NCBI GenBank assembly: GCA_001940855.1
Contig: MSGS01000075.1
Span: 87,846 to 151,845 of the forward strand
Length of the DNA stretch: 64,000 nucleotides
Direction of reading: 5' to 3'
Source of the DNA: Christensenellaceae bacterium Phil1
GTDB taxonomy: Bacteria > Bacillota > Clostridia > Christensenellales > CAG-138
Part shown: piece by piece, positions 8,232-16,169 of the stretch
Position numbering within the stretch: the first letter of the stretch is position 1
Layout of the letters: every line of letters starts with the position of its first letter
Position numbers and translations under genes: made by a program
Notes under the pieces: generated by a model
Seen by the model: only the letters and a program-made list of their open reading frames with translations
The model's database searches: none
Told to the model about the DNA's origin: nothing

Positions 8232-9248
8232 ATGCAGCACGAGATAGTAAAAAGCGCAGCGTTGCTGGATAAGAACGGAAACATTGCAGAGCCGGGCTGG
8301 GCGCGCTCGCTCATAAGCCGGTATTCCCGCGCGGATATAAAGGCGCATCCCATCCGCATAAAGGAATGGGACTACTATCTTATTTCAAACGACCGCTTCG
8401 CGCTGGCGCTGACCATTGCGGACAACGGCTACATGGGGCTGATATCCGCAAGCGTGCTGGATTTTGAAAAGCCGTGGGAGCAGACCACGTCCGTAATGAC
8501 GGCGTTCCCCATGGGCAAATACAATCTGCCCGAAACCTCCGCCGCGGGCGTTACAAGCTATACCGACAGCCGCGTTAATATGCGCTTTGAAGCAGCGAAC
8601 GGCGTGCGGCACATAAGCTGCGTATTCCATAAATTCTTGCGGGATGAAACGCTTGAAGCGGAGCTGACGCTGACTGATGAGCCGCGGCACAGCATGGTGA
8701 TAGCCACCCCGTTTGAAAAGCCGAAGGCGTTTTATTATAACCAGAAAATAAACTGCATGCGCTCAGACGGTTTCATGCGCCTTGGCGGGAAAACATATGA
8801 TTTCAGCAAAGAGGACAGCTTTGCAACGCTGGACTGGGGCCGCGGCGTTTGGACATATGACAACACATGGTACTGGGGCAACGGCAACGGAACGGTGAAC
8901 GGGCACCGCGTTGGGTTCAACATAGGCTATGGCTTCGGCGACACTTCCGCCGCAAGCGAGAACATGATAATATACGACGGCACGGCGCACAAGCTTTCCA
9001 AGGTCAGCTTCAATATACCTGCGGACAGCTACATCAAGCCCTGGACATTCACAAGCGACGACGGGCGCTTTGAAATGGACTTCGTGCCCGTGATAGACCG
9101 CGCGGCGCGCACCAATGCGCTTATAATCGAAAGCGATCAGCATCAGGTATTCGGCCGCTTCACGGGCAAAATGGTGCTGGACGGCGGGGACGTAATAGAG
9201 CTTAAGGACTTTATGGGCTTTGCGGAAAAGGTCCATAACCGCTATTGA
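8232..9248 (+). CDS. DUF2804 family protein
   Basis: A 338-residue protein matching the DUF2804 family by its overall pattern: an N-terminal ISRYSRADIKAHPIRIKEWDYY segment, WxWGxGxG motifs (TWYWGNGNG near 215) and HRVGFNIGYGFGD. Family members are conserved in bacteria and some fungi; a lipocalin-like beta-barrel has been suggested and no activity is established. Start: ATG at 8232 has GGAGG eight bases upstream and is preferred over a TTG six bases earlier. It has no signal peptide, so it is cytoplasmic. It leads a plus-strand run with the SLOG protein and the ABC-F gene. Confidence 0.8.
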   Translation: MQHEIVKSAALLDKNGNIAEPGWARSLISRYSRADIKAHPIRIKEWDYYLISNDRFALALTIADNGYMGLISASVLDFEKPWEQTTSVMTAFPMGKYNLPETSAAGVTSYTDSRVNMRFEAANGVRHISCVFHKFLRDETLEAELTLTDEPRHSMVIATPFEKPKAFYYNQKINCMRSDGFMRLGGKTYDFSKEDSFATLDWGRGVWTYDNTWYWGNGNGTVNGHRVGFNIGYGFGDTSAASENMIIYDGTAHKLSKVSFNIPADSYIKPWTFTSDDGRFEMDFVPVIDRAARTNALIIESDQHQVFGRFTGKMVLDGGDVIELKDFMGFAEKVHNRY

Positions 9249-9249
9249 T

Positions 9250-9747
9250 ATGCCGCGGGAAAGCACGGCCTGCTTCACGGGACACAGGCCGGAAAAGCTG
9301 CCGTGGGGATATAACGAAGCAGACATGCGTTGTTTCGTGCTGAAGGCGGAGCTTAGCAAAATGATACTTCAGGCATACGGCTGCGGATACACGCACTTTA
9401 TCGCCGGCGGGGCGCTGGGCGCGGATATGTACGCAGCGGAGGCGGTGCTGGAATTAAAGCGAACTCATACGGACATAACGCTTGAGCTTGCGCTGCCATT
9501 CCCAACGTTCAACATGAACCTTAGGGGGGAGCTTAGGGAGCGGTTCGATACGATAGTGCTGCGCGCGGACAAGGCAACCGTGTGCGCGGAAAGCTACACG
9601 CCGTATTCATACATGCGCCGCAACGCATACATGGTTGATTCAAGCGGGCTTTTGATTGCCATATACGACCACCGTCCGGGCGGAACGAAGAACACCGTTG
9701 AATACGCCCGCAAAAAAGGGCGCGGCATTTGGCTGCTGCACCCATAA
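9250..9747 (+). CDS. SLOG family protein (DUF1273/YpsA-like)
   Basis: A 165-residue protein of the SLOG superfamily. It has CFTGHRPEKLPWG near the N-terminus, the glycine-rich nucleotide-binding turn FIAGGALGADMYAAEAVL (about 50-67), and YDHRPGGTKNTVEYARKKG near the C-terminus. YpsA-type proteins are thought to bind nucleotide-derived ligands; the exact role is unknown. The start was taken at the ATG two bases after the DUF2804 stop because the conserved family start (ESTACFTGHRP) follows directly. An upstream in-frame ATG would force a 29-base overlap. No strong ribosome site is visible, so translational coupling is likely. Confidence 0.82.
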   Translation: MPRESTACFTGHRPEKLPWGYNEADMRCFVLKAELSKMILQAYGCGYTHFIAGGALGADMYAAEAVLELKRTHTDITLELALPFPTFNMNLRGELRERFDTIVLRADKATVCAESYTPYSYMRRNAYMVDSSGLLIAIYDHRPGGTKNTVEYARKKGRGIWLLHP

Positions 9748-9776
9748 CATTAAAGCACAGGAGAAGAAAAGGCATT

Positions 9777-11696
9777 ATGCCAATAATATCGGCACACGAC
9801 TTAAAAAAGGAATTTGTGGAAAGGCTGCTTTTTGACGGCGTTTCCTTTGAAATAGGCGAAAAGGACAGGGTTGGCTTAGTCGGCGTGAACGGCTGCGGCA
9901 AAACCACGCTGTTCCGCATACTGCTTGGGGAGGAAGGTTACGACGCGGGCGAGCTTTTCCGCGCGAAAAACGCCCGCATAATGAGCATGACCCAGACCAT
10001 TGCGGACACCAACCAAACCGTATACGGCGCAACGCTTGAAGCCTTCCGGCCGCTTATGGACGCAGAGGAGGAGCTGAAGCGGGTTGATGCGGAACTTGCC
10101 AGTGCCGAAGGAGAGCGGCTGAATACGCTTATAAAGCGCCAGCATGCGCTGAGGGAAGAATATGAGTTCAACGGCGGCATGACATACCGAAGCCGCACCC
10201 GCTCCGCGCTAATGGGCCTTGGGTTCACGGAGGAGGAGCTGACAAAGCGCCTTGGGGACATGAGCGGCGGGCAGCGCAACAAGGCGCAGCTTGCAAAGGT
10301 GCTTTTAAGCGGGGCGCAATTACTGCTGCTGGACGAACCCACAAACCATCTGGACATGGACTCGATAGCATGGCTTGAGGACTTTCTTAAAGCTTATCAG
10401 GGCGCGTTCATAGTAATATCGCACGACAGATATTTTCTGGACGCGGTTACGCGCCGCACAATGGAAATAAAGAACACCCGCTTTTTTGTAAGCGAGGGCA
10501 ACTACACCCGCCACCGCGAGCTGATGGCGGACGAGCAGGAGATGCTGCGCCGCCGCTACGTAAATACGCAGAAGGAGATACGCCGCATAGAGGGCATAGT
10601 GGAGCAGCAGCGCCGCTGGGGGCAGGAGCACAATTTTATAACCGCCGCCAGCAAGCAGAAGCAGGCCGATAAGCTGCGCGCAACGCTTGTTGCGCCGGAA
10701 CGGAATACGGACAGCATACATTTCCGCTTCCATGCTGATGCGGTAAGCGGCAACGACGTGGTTGTTGCAAAGGGCTTAGCGAAGCGGTTTGACAAAAGCG
10801 TTTTTTGCAATGCGGATTTGCTTATCAAAAAGGGCGAACGTGTATTCCTGCTTGGGCCGAACGGCTGCGGCAAAACAACGCTGCTGAAAATACTTATGGG
10901 CAAGCTTAAGCCGGATGCGGGCTCATATTACCTTGGCGCGAACGTACACCCGGGGTATTACGAGCAGAACGCCGCGGGGCTTAGCGGAGAGGTTACGGCG
11001 ATAGAGGAAATACGCAACAGCTATCCCCGCATGAGCGATACGGAGATACGCTGTGCGCTGGCGGCGTTCCTGTTCCGCGGGGACGATGTGTTCAAGCCGC
11101 TTGAAAAGCTTTCGGGCGGTGAGGTGGCGCGGGTGAAGCTGTTAAAACTGATGCTGAGCGGATCCAACCTTTTGCTGCTTGACGAACCAACGAACCATCT
11201 GGACATAGATTCGCGGGAGGCGCTTGAAGACGCGCTTGAAGAATACGAAGGCACCATGCTCATCGTTACGCACGACCGTTATCTTGTTGAGCGGCTTGCG
11301 GACAGGGTGCTGAGCATGACGGAAAGCGGCATAGAAAGCTACATTGGCGGCTACGCGGACTACATTGCCGCCAAGCAGGAGCGCGAAGCGAAGGCGGCCG
11401 CCGAAAAGCCCGCGCAGCGTTCACAGGCGGGCGAAGATTACCGCGCCAAGCGCGAACGCCAAAGCGCCATAAACCGCGCAAGCGGGGAATTAAGGCGCGC
11501 GGAGGACAGGGTGAACGCGGCGGAAGAGGAACTGAGCAGGCTTGAAGAAAAGCTGGCAAGTCCCGACGTTGCCACCAATTACGTTAAGGCGGCGGAACTC
11601 AGCCGCACCATAGACGAAAAGAAGGCGCAGCTCGACAAGCTCTATTCCCAATGGGAACAGGCGCAGGAGGCGCTGGATGGGCTGGAAAACGGGTAA
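9777..11696 (+). CDS. ABC-F family ATPase (translation factor type)
   Basis: A 639-residue protein with two ABC ATPase domains and no membrane segments. Walker A motifs are GVNGCGKTTLFR (about 35) and GPNGCGKTTLLK (about 360). Signature motifs are MSGGQRNKAQLA and LSGGEVARVKLL, each followed by LLLDEPTNHLD. The linker between domains (about 230-300) is charged and helical like the ABC-F P-site arm, and the last 90 residues are a coiled coil rich in E, K and A. ABC-F proteins act on the ribosome E-site. This could be a housekeeping type (Uup/YdiF-like) or an antibiotic-protection type; sequence alone does not decide. Start: ATG at 9777 follows AGGAGAAGAAAAGG. Confidence 0.92.
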   Translation: MPIISAHDLKKEFVERLLFDGVSFEIGEKDRVGLVGVNGCGKTTLFRILLGEEGYDAGELFRAKNARIMSMTQTIADTNQTVYGATLEAFRPLMDAEEELKRVDAELASAEGERLNTLIKRQHALREEYEFNGGMTYRSRTRSALMGLGFTEEELTKRLGDMSGGQRNKAQLAKVLLSGAQLLLLDEPTNHLDMDSIAWLEDFLKAYQGAFIVISHDRYFLDAVTRRTMEIKNTRFFVSEGNYTRHRELMADEQEMLRRRYVNTQKEIRRIEGIVEQQRRWGQEHNFITAASKQKQADKLRATLVAPERNTDSIHFRFHADAVSGNDVVVAKGLAKRFDKSVFCNADLLIKKGERVFLLGPNGCGKTTLLKILMGKLKPDAGSYYLGANVHPGYYEQNAAGLSGEVTAIEEIRNSYPRMSDTEIRCALAAFLFRGDDVFKPLEKLSGGEVARVKLLKLMLSGSNLLLLDEPTNHLDIDSREALEDALEEYEGTMLIVTHDRYLVERLADRVLSMTESGIESYIGGYADYIAAKQEREAKAAAEKPAQRSQAGEDYRAKRERQSAINRASGELRRAEDRVNAAEEELSRLEEKLASPDVATNYVKAAELSRTIDEKKAQLDKLYSQWEQAQEALDGLENG

Positions 11697-12174
11697 TCAG
11701 CTTATGAAAGCGTACACTTTCTCCATCTGCGGATTGTCCGCGGGAGAATAGCCGCGGCGCTTGGCGGCTTTTAGCTTCACCCCTTTCGGCACTCCGTACC
11801 ACTTTCCCCGCTTGCGGGGACAGCTTTTGGGGCGGAGTTCTGCAACGCCAAAAGGCTCCCCGGACGGGGAGCTGTCAGCGAAGCTGACTGAGGGGTTGAC
11901 GTAAATAAGTGCAGTTCCGTTACAACCCCTCCGGCTTTTGCTTCGCAAAACCCACCTCCCCTTTCAGGGCAGGCTCAATATGGGAGTTTGTGCAGCGCTC
12001 AAAAGGCTTCCTCATTGAGGGAGTCAATACTCACCAATAAAGGACCACAACCAAAGGAGCGGCATATGCTAAGTTACATCAAATTAAGGATGGCATGATG
12101 GGCGCGGGGCTATCGGTAAACGGTCTTGCGCCGCAAGGATGGCAAAACATACTTTATTCGATAGGAGTATCATC
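11697..12174. repeat. Gene-free stretch with a REP-like repeat, copy 1
   Basis: No convincing gene is seen in these 478 bases. Positions about 11803-11890 hold a dense set of inverted segments: TTTCCCCG/CGGGGACAGC, then GGCTCCCC..GGGGAGCTG, then CAGCGAAGCTGACTGAGGGG. The same modules occur again at 12826-12969 in a different order. This is a dispersed intergenic repeat of the kind common in clostridial genomes. A minus-strand open frame across it (11697-11948) looks like an accident of the repeat. Confidence 0.55.
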
Positions 12175-12819
12175 ATGAACATTCAGGATAACATACTTAA
12201 ACAATATCTGAAAAACGTCTATTTCGTATGCGGCACGGCATGCGGCGGCAAAAGCACGCTCAGCCGCGCGCTGGTCGAAAAACACGGCTTTTTGCTCTAT
12301 GATGCCGACGCGCGCTTTGATGAGCATATAGCGCTGTCCGCCCCCGTTGCTCAGCCGTCTATGAACAGGCGCTTTGCATCGGCGGACGAGTTCTTCGGCA
12401 GGAGCGAGGAAGAATATCTAAGCTGGCTTGAGGGCAACAACCGCGAACAGCTCGGCTTTATTCTGCTTGACCTTATCCGCCTGAGCAAAAAGCGCAAAGT
12501 GGTGTGCGACGCCCATTTCACGCCGGAGCAAATTAAAGCGCTTACCGAACCGGAACGGGTGCTGTTCCTTATAAAGGAGCCTAAAAACCTGATAGACGAT
12601 TACTGCGGCAGGCCGGATCACGAGGGCTTCACGCGCTTCATAAGCAGCGCATCCGATCCCACTGCGGCAAAGCGGCGCTGCAACGCCGTGCTTGAGCGGC
12701 TCAATTGCGCGGTATACGACAGTATAAAGCGCAGCGGCTGTTTTTACATTGAACGCGATGCGTCAAGCACCGTTGAACGCACGCTGAAAACGGCGGAAGA
12801 ATACTTTGGCTTAACATAA
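12175..12819 (+). CDS. P-loop kinase-like protein
   Basis: A 214-residue protein. A Walker A motif GTACGGKSTLSRALVEKHG starts at about residue 20, followed by a short aspartate-containing segment (LLYDADARFDEH) as in small nucleoside or shikimate-type kinases. A second Asp-rich strand (KKRKVVCDAHFTPEQI) may be Walker B. No family-specific substrate motif is recognised. Start: ATG at 12175 has TAGGAGT seven bases upstream, so an earlier in-frame ATG at 12139 is unlikely. The gene stands alone between two REP-like repeats just outside the left end of the ICE. Confidence 0.7.
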   Translation: MNIQDNILKQYLKNVYFVCGTACGGKSTLSRALVEKHGFLLYDADARFDEHIALSAPVAQPSMNRRFASADEFFGRSEEEYLSWLEGNNREQLGFILLDLIRLSKKRKVVCDAHFTPEQIKALTEPERVLFLIKEPKNLIDDYCGRPDHEGFTRFISSASDPTAAKRRCNAVLERLNCAVYDSIKRSGCFYIERDASSTVERTLKTAEEYFGLT

Positions 12820-12825
12820 AACCAA

Positions 12826-12969
12826 AAGGCGCCCCGGCCGGGGAGCTGGCTGTGAGCGATAGCGAACAGACTGAGGGGGAATATCTCACGACACTTGGCA
12901 TCTTTGAGCAGTTCCCCTTTCGTCACGGCTGCGCCGCGACACTTTCCCCGTAAACGGGGACAGCTTTTA
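12826..12969. repeat. REP-like repeat, copy 2
   Basis: The segment opens with AAAAGGCGCCCCGG / CCGGGGAGCTGGC, has ACAGACTGAGGGGG in the middle and ends with CTTTCCCCGTAAACGGGGACAGCTTTT. Those blocks match copy 1 upstream of the kinase-like gene, where the closing block comes first. The two copies bracket that gene. Confidence 0.55.
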
Positions 12970-12991
12970 TTCTATAATAACACTTTATCTG

Positions 12992-13004
12992 ATTTTTGAT
13001 TATC
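12992..13004 (+). repeat. Proposed ICE left terminal inverted repeat
   Basis: ATTTTTGATTATC here is the exact reverse complement of 56678-56690. T-rich ends with short imperfect inverted repeats fit Tn916-superfamily termini. Confidence 0.6.
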
Positions 13005-13022
13005 TTCTTGTAAGTTCTCATT

Positions 13023-13062
13023 TGCCGATAAAGCCTTATTTTACAGGCTTTGTCGGCATTTT
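13023..13062 (+). terminator. Strong hairpin at the ICE left end
   Basis: TGCCGATAAAGCCT pairs with AGGCTTTGTCGGCA (13 of 14 pairs) around an eight-base loop and is followed by TTTT. It may keep chromosomal transcription from entering the element, or end transcription leaving int. Confidence 0.6.
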
Positions 13063-13119
13063 GAGTTGCGGGGGATACTCACATATACCCTCAAAAGTTT
13101 TTGTGTTTTTGCTTTGAGA

Positions 13120-13140
13120 GGTAGTAAAAGAGTAGTAAAC
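13120..13140 (+). other. Integrase arm-type sites, left
   Basis: Two direct GTAGTAAA copies (GGTAGTAAAAG, AGTAGTAAAC), 11 bases apart centre to centre. They match the GAGTAGTAAAT core known as the Tn916 Int N-domain (DR2) binding site. A matching pair occurs near the right end. Confidence 0.65.
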
Positions 13141-13153
13141 CGTTCCCTTGCCA

Positions 13154-14344
13154 CTATGCCGCAAGCCGTTCCATTTCGGCCTTTGCGGACGCGAAAGTAG
13201 CGTGTGCGTAATAGTTCAGCGTCATTGTGATATTGGAATGTCCCATGATGTATTGCAAGGCTTTGGGGTTCATTCCGGCGTTTGCCAAGTTGGTACAGAA
13301 CGTATGACGCAACGTGTGGGGCGTTACCTTTTCCAACTTTTCGTTGTGCTGCTTGTTGTACTTTTTCAAAAGCCCCCGAAGCATACTACTGTAATCTACC
13401 GCCACTTTCGGCTGCCCGTTCTTTTTCAGAAACAGGAAGCCGCCATAGCCGCCAATCACAACAGGCGTTGCCGCCTTGCGCCGTTTCTGTACCCGTCCAA
13501 ACGCTTCATATACGCTTGCGTTCATCGGGATTTGCCTAATGCCGCTTTTCGTCTTTGGCGTTTCGATGTAGTAGCCCGTTTCCGTATTCCTCAAAAGCTG
13601 ATGGTCGATAAGGATTGTCCTGCCCTCAAAATCCAAATTGCTGTCCGTCAAGCCGCACAGTTCAGAAATGCGAAGCCCCGTCCCCAATAAAATCACAAGT
13701 TCATCATAATACTTTTGATAGGTGGGGTCGTCCTGCACAAAGGACAATAAACTTGCTTCCTGCTCCGGGGTCAAAGGGGTTTTCGGCTCGGTGTCGTCCT
13801 CAATGACGGTATTAAGCTGAAAGTCAAAAGGATTTTTCCGTATGCAATCGTCCTGTACTGCCGTATAGAACGCTGCTTTTAGAGAACGCTTGTCGTTGCT
13901 GATGGTCTTATAAGCAATCCCTTTTTCTTTCATTCTCAACGCCCATTCTTTCGCGTCGGACAGCTTAACGCTGTCAATGCTCATTCCTCCAAGCCTATCA
14001 TCCTGCAATAGCTTCATCAAGCGGTTGCGGCTTATTACGGTGTTTGGCCGGACATTCCCCCGGTGGCGTATCTGCTTTGCGTAAAGCTGACAGACAGTCA
14101 TTTTCTTTCCTATCGTGTCTATACCGTCGTCAAGGTCTTTTTGGATTTCCTTTTCCTTTTCTCGAAGCGATATATCATCACGTTTTCCGGCCGGGGTCTT
14201 ATCGGTAGGCACTAACTTCCACGCATAGACAAATTGCACTTTCCCCATAGGGTCGGTGTACTTGTAAGCATACCTCCCGTCTTTTCTCTGGCTCTCTCCG
14301 GATTGCAAAATACGGTTTTTGCTATCCCGTCTTTTCTCTGACAT
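13154..14344 (-). CDS. int: Tn916-type tyrosine integrase
   Basis: A 396-residue integrase closely resembling Tn916 Int. The N-terminal arm-binding domain (about 1-75) has QRKDGRYAYKYTDPMGK and FVYAWKLVPTDKTPAGKRD. The core-binding SAM-like domain spans about 85-165. The catalytic domain carries Arg in GTGLRISELCGL, the HxxR box in TPHTLRHTFCTN, His in GHSNITMTLNYYAHAT and the Tyr nucleophile in the same stretch. It excises and integrates the ICE with Xis. Start: ATG at 14344 with GGAG nine bases upstream. Its stop lies about 14 bases inside the arm-site repeats, the usual layout for this family. Confidence 0.95.
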   Translation of the reverse strand: MSEKRRDSKNRILQSGESQRKDGRYAYKYTDPMGKVQFVYAWKLVPTDKTPAGKRDDISLREKEKEIQKDLDDGIDTIGKKMTVCQLYAKQIRHRGNVRPNTVISRNRLMKLLQDDRLGGMSIDSVKLSDAKEWALRMKEKGIAYKTISNDKRSLKAAFYTAVQDDCIRKNPFDFQLNTVIEDDTEPKTPLTPEQEASLLSFVQDDPTYQKYYDELVILLGTGLRISELCGLTDSNLDFEGRTILIDHQLLRNTETGYYIETPKTKSGIRQIPMNASVYEAFGRVQKRRKAATPVVIGGYGGFLFLKKNGQPKVAVDYSSMLRGLLKKYNKQHNEKLEKVTPHTLRHTFCTNLANAGMNPKALQYIMGHSNITMTLNYYAHATFASAKAEMERLAA

Positions 14345-14422
14345 TGTGTCATGCTCCTTTCCATGACGGAAAGAACCTTGATATGCCTGTACCTATTGTA
14401 CCACATTCAAGGCTCGATTGCA

Positions 14423-14626
14423 CTATATAACTTCCAATGTGTCGATGATTTTTTCAAACTGCTTGCGCTTGATTTGAATACGGTTGCCGTTCATAATCAC
14501 CCAACCTGTACCCGTATTTTCTTCTGCCAACTTCCGCAACTTGTTTTCGCCAATGCGGAAGTATTTAGACGCTTCCTCAATCGTCAGCGTGTATTTTTCC
14601 CAAATGGGAACGTCAGTAATATTCAT
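14423..14626 (-). CDS. xis: Tn916-type excisionase
   Basis: A 67-residue winged-helix protein with [19 protein letters not shown] in the first half and [20 protein letters not shown] at the end, both near-identical in pattern to Tn916 Xis. It bends attachment-site DNA and directs Int towards excision. Start: two ATGs are adjacent (14629 and 14626); AAAGGGGG lies at the better spacing for the second. It lies just upstream of int on the same strand, 78 bases apart. Confidence 0.93.
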   Translation of the reverse strand: MNITDVPIWEKYTLTIEEASKYFRIGENKLRKLAEENTGTGWVIMNGNRIQIKRKQFEKIIDTLEVI

Positions 14627-14629
14627 CAT

Positions 14630-15027
14630 AAATCCCCCTTTCGATGGGATAGAAAAAGTTAGTTGAACAAATAAAAACTATGCAAAGCGGGCGGTTGTCA
14701 GCACAACGCCACGGGAGTTTCACCCCTGCCCGTTAAGGCAGCCCTACCCAATGCCTGCGACGCTTTTAACGCTCGGACTATGGCTATAAGGGAGTATCAA
14801 TGTCCCGCCTGTACGTCGTCGCCCGCAAGCCGCTACGCTTGCTTTGCGGCGTTGGTAGTTCTCGCTCGTTCCCCGTTGGGGGAAGTCATGGCGTACCCGC
14901 CGTATGGCTCGGTACAGTCGGAATGTACCCGCTTGCACTTTATACTGCGCCGCCGTTATCTTGCGCCGCTTTCTTTGACAAGGTACGATAGATACCGGGC
15001 TATGAGAGGACGCCCGGTATCAGCCCG
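14630..15027. other. Gene-free stretch between xis and the orf8-like gene
   Basis: I see no supportable gene here; plus-strand frames across it have no ribosome sites and read like compositional noise. At 14991-15021 GATACCGGGC and GCCCGGTATC form a perfect ten-pair hairpin with an eleven-base loop, seven bases past the stop of the orf8-like gene. It may be a terminator or RNA-end stabiliser, although the T-tail is poor. Confidence 0.5.
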
Positions 15028-15267
15028 TCAATCCACCCGGAATGTGAGGATTTTGGTTATCAGCTTCGTTTCCAATCTGCGGCGCAATTCCACATCTACA
15101 TAAGAACGGGTTTCGCCGTAACTGTCCGTATGTTCCAACATGGACAGCTTGGTAATGTAGCTTGCGTAATGCTTTAGTACCGCGTTGATGGCCTCCACGT
15201 CGCCCGCCGCTGCCGCTTGAATGACGGGAAAAGGCAACAGACGCATTTGCTTATTATTTGGTTTCAT
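15028..15267 (-). CDS. Orf8-like helix-turn-helix protein of the ICE
   Basis: A 79-residue protein resembling the Tn916 Orf8 family (HTH_16-type): LLPFPVIQAAAAGDVEAINAVL, then YITKLSM and the tail VDVELRRRLETKLITKILTF. Family members sit beside the sigma-like orf7 in Tn916 relatives and are thought to help control transfer-gene expression. Start: ATG at 15267 with GGAGG eight bases upstream, so it overlaps the end of the sigma gene by 14 bases and is coupled to it. Confidence 0.85.
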   Translation of the reverse strand: MKPNNKQMRLLPFPVIQAAAAGDVEAINAVLKHYASYITKLSMLEHTDSYGETRSYVDVELRRRLETKLITKILTFRVD

Positions 15268-15682
15268 CTGCGTTTCCTCCAATCAGTTTTTTAAGCAGCT
15301 TCAAGGTGCTTGTCCGGCGGTATGTAACAGAACGGCGTATCATGTTCAGCTTTTGCGCAATCTCATAGTCAGACATTTCAAGGAAGTAAAACAGCAAAAT
15401 GATTTCCTGCTTGTCCTTTGGAAGTGCGGCTATCGCTTCTGCAAGCTCCGCGTCCTCCACATAAACGGTACAGCCCAAAATCTGAAATGCGTTGTCCTCA
15501 AAATATCTGTCGTAGGTGGCAAGCTGCTCCATCGCCTCAACAGGGAGTTCCGACAACGGGATTTCCCGGCTCTTGCGCCTTGCAATCTCGTCAAGGTAGT
15601 CCCTCGCCTCGTTCCGCAATACCGTCTTACAAAACGTATCAAAAATGCGGCGTACATCGTCCTCGCGGGTGTTCGGGGTCAT
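15254..15682 (-). CDS. Orf7-like sigma-70 family factor of the ICE
   Basis: A 142-residue sigma-like protein. The N-terminal part contains DTFCKTVLRNEARDYL (region 2-like), and the C-terminal half has a region 4 helix-turn-helix: LPKDKQEIILLFYFLEMSDYEIA followed by RSVTYRRTSTLKLLKKL. It matches the Orf7 type found in Tn916-related ICEs. It is likely to direct RNA polymerase to ICE promoters; a shared promoter-like box before this gene and before mobC is a candidate target. Start: ATG at 15682 after AAAGGGGG; a GTG lies six bases earlier. Confidence 0.88.
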   Translation of the reverse strand: MTPNTREDDVRRIFDTFCKTVLRNEARDYLDEIARRKSREIPLSELPVEAMEQLATYDRYFEDNAFQILGCTVYVEDAELAEAIAALPKDKQEIILLFYFLEMSDYEIAQKLNMIRRSVTYRRTSTLKLLKKLIGGNADETK

Positions 15683-15715
15683 ACGCACACCCCCTTTGAC
15701 GGGGCTGCGCTTTCT

Positions 15716-15763
15716 GTCCCTCTCACTACTAATACGGTCGGCAACCCCCGTTTGGGCAAAGTC
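15716..15763 (-). promoter_or_regulatory. ICE-specific promoter-like box A, upstream of the sigma gene
   Basis: On the minus strand this reads TTTGCCCAAACGGGG, a short variable gap, then CCGTATTAGTAGTGAGAGGG. A near-identical box in the other orientation precedes mobC at 21351-21397. The placement suggests autoregulation by the ICE sigma factor. Confidence 0.5.
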
Positions 15764-15816
15764 GCCGCCAAAAAAATGAAAAAAATTTTTTCGCGTGTCA
15801 ATTTGACCGTCCTCCT

Positions 15817-15848
15817 AATTCGATTTTTTGAAATGGGAAAATCGAATT
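15817..15848. repeat. 11-bp inverted repeat upstream of the sigma gene
   Basis: AATTCGATTTT and AAAATCGAATT form a perfect eleven-pair inverted repeat around a ten-base spacer. It could be an operator or an RNA hairpin in a long leader. Confidence 0.5.
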
Positions 15849-15870
15849 AAGCGGCGGTGAACGGCAACCG

Positions 15871-15920
15871 GGGGAAAAGAAAAAGGCGCACAAACAGACA
15901 TAAAAATCTGCTTGTGCGCC
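15871..15920 (-). terminator. Intrinsic terminator after the DGR target gene
   Basis: GGCGCACAAGCAGA pairs with TCTGTTTGTGCGCC on the minus strand, followed by TTTTTCTTTT. It lies about 250 bases beyond the stop of the DGR target and separates the DGR transcript from the sigma operon. The rest of 15690-16169 holds no gene. Confidence 0.8.
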
Positions 15921-16169
15921 TTGCGTTAGGGCATAAAAAGATAAGCGGACGCTACCGGGCGGCACGTCCGCCTGTAAAACAAAAGCAAATGTGCGCCCGA
16001 AATAAAAACCGGGGGCATAGGCTGCCGCTATGAAAGCAATCCGGCGTTTGGCTGTTTTCCTGCCGCCTGCCGTTCTTCTTGGGAAAGAAAAAGGGCGGCG
16101 GGACATTTATGCCTCGTCGCCCTTGCGGTACAACTGCGCTCCGCGTTGCGGTCTTGCCGGACGGTTTAA

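Noticed and set aside
11697..11948. Minus-strand 83-residue frame after the ABC-F gene
   Set aside because: It lies across a REP-like repeat, has no ribosome site, and its sequence is the translation of the repeat.
13120..13140. Direct-repeat att core at the GTAGTAAA sites
   Set aside because: The repeats match Tn916-type arm sites and lie inside both ends; the outer 13-bp inverted repeats fit the termini better. No tRNA gene target was found.
14780..15103. Plus-strand 107-residue frame between xis and the orf8-like gene
   Set aside because: No ribosome site, odd composition, overlaps the convincing orf8-like gene on the other strand and covers a hairpin.
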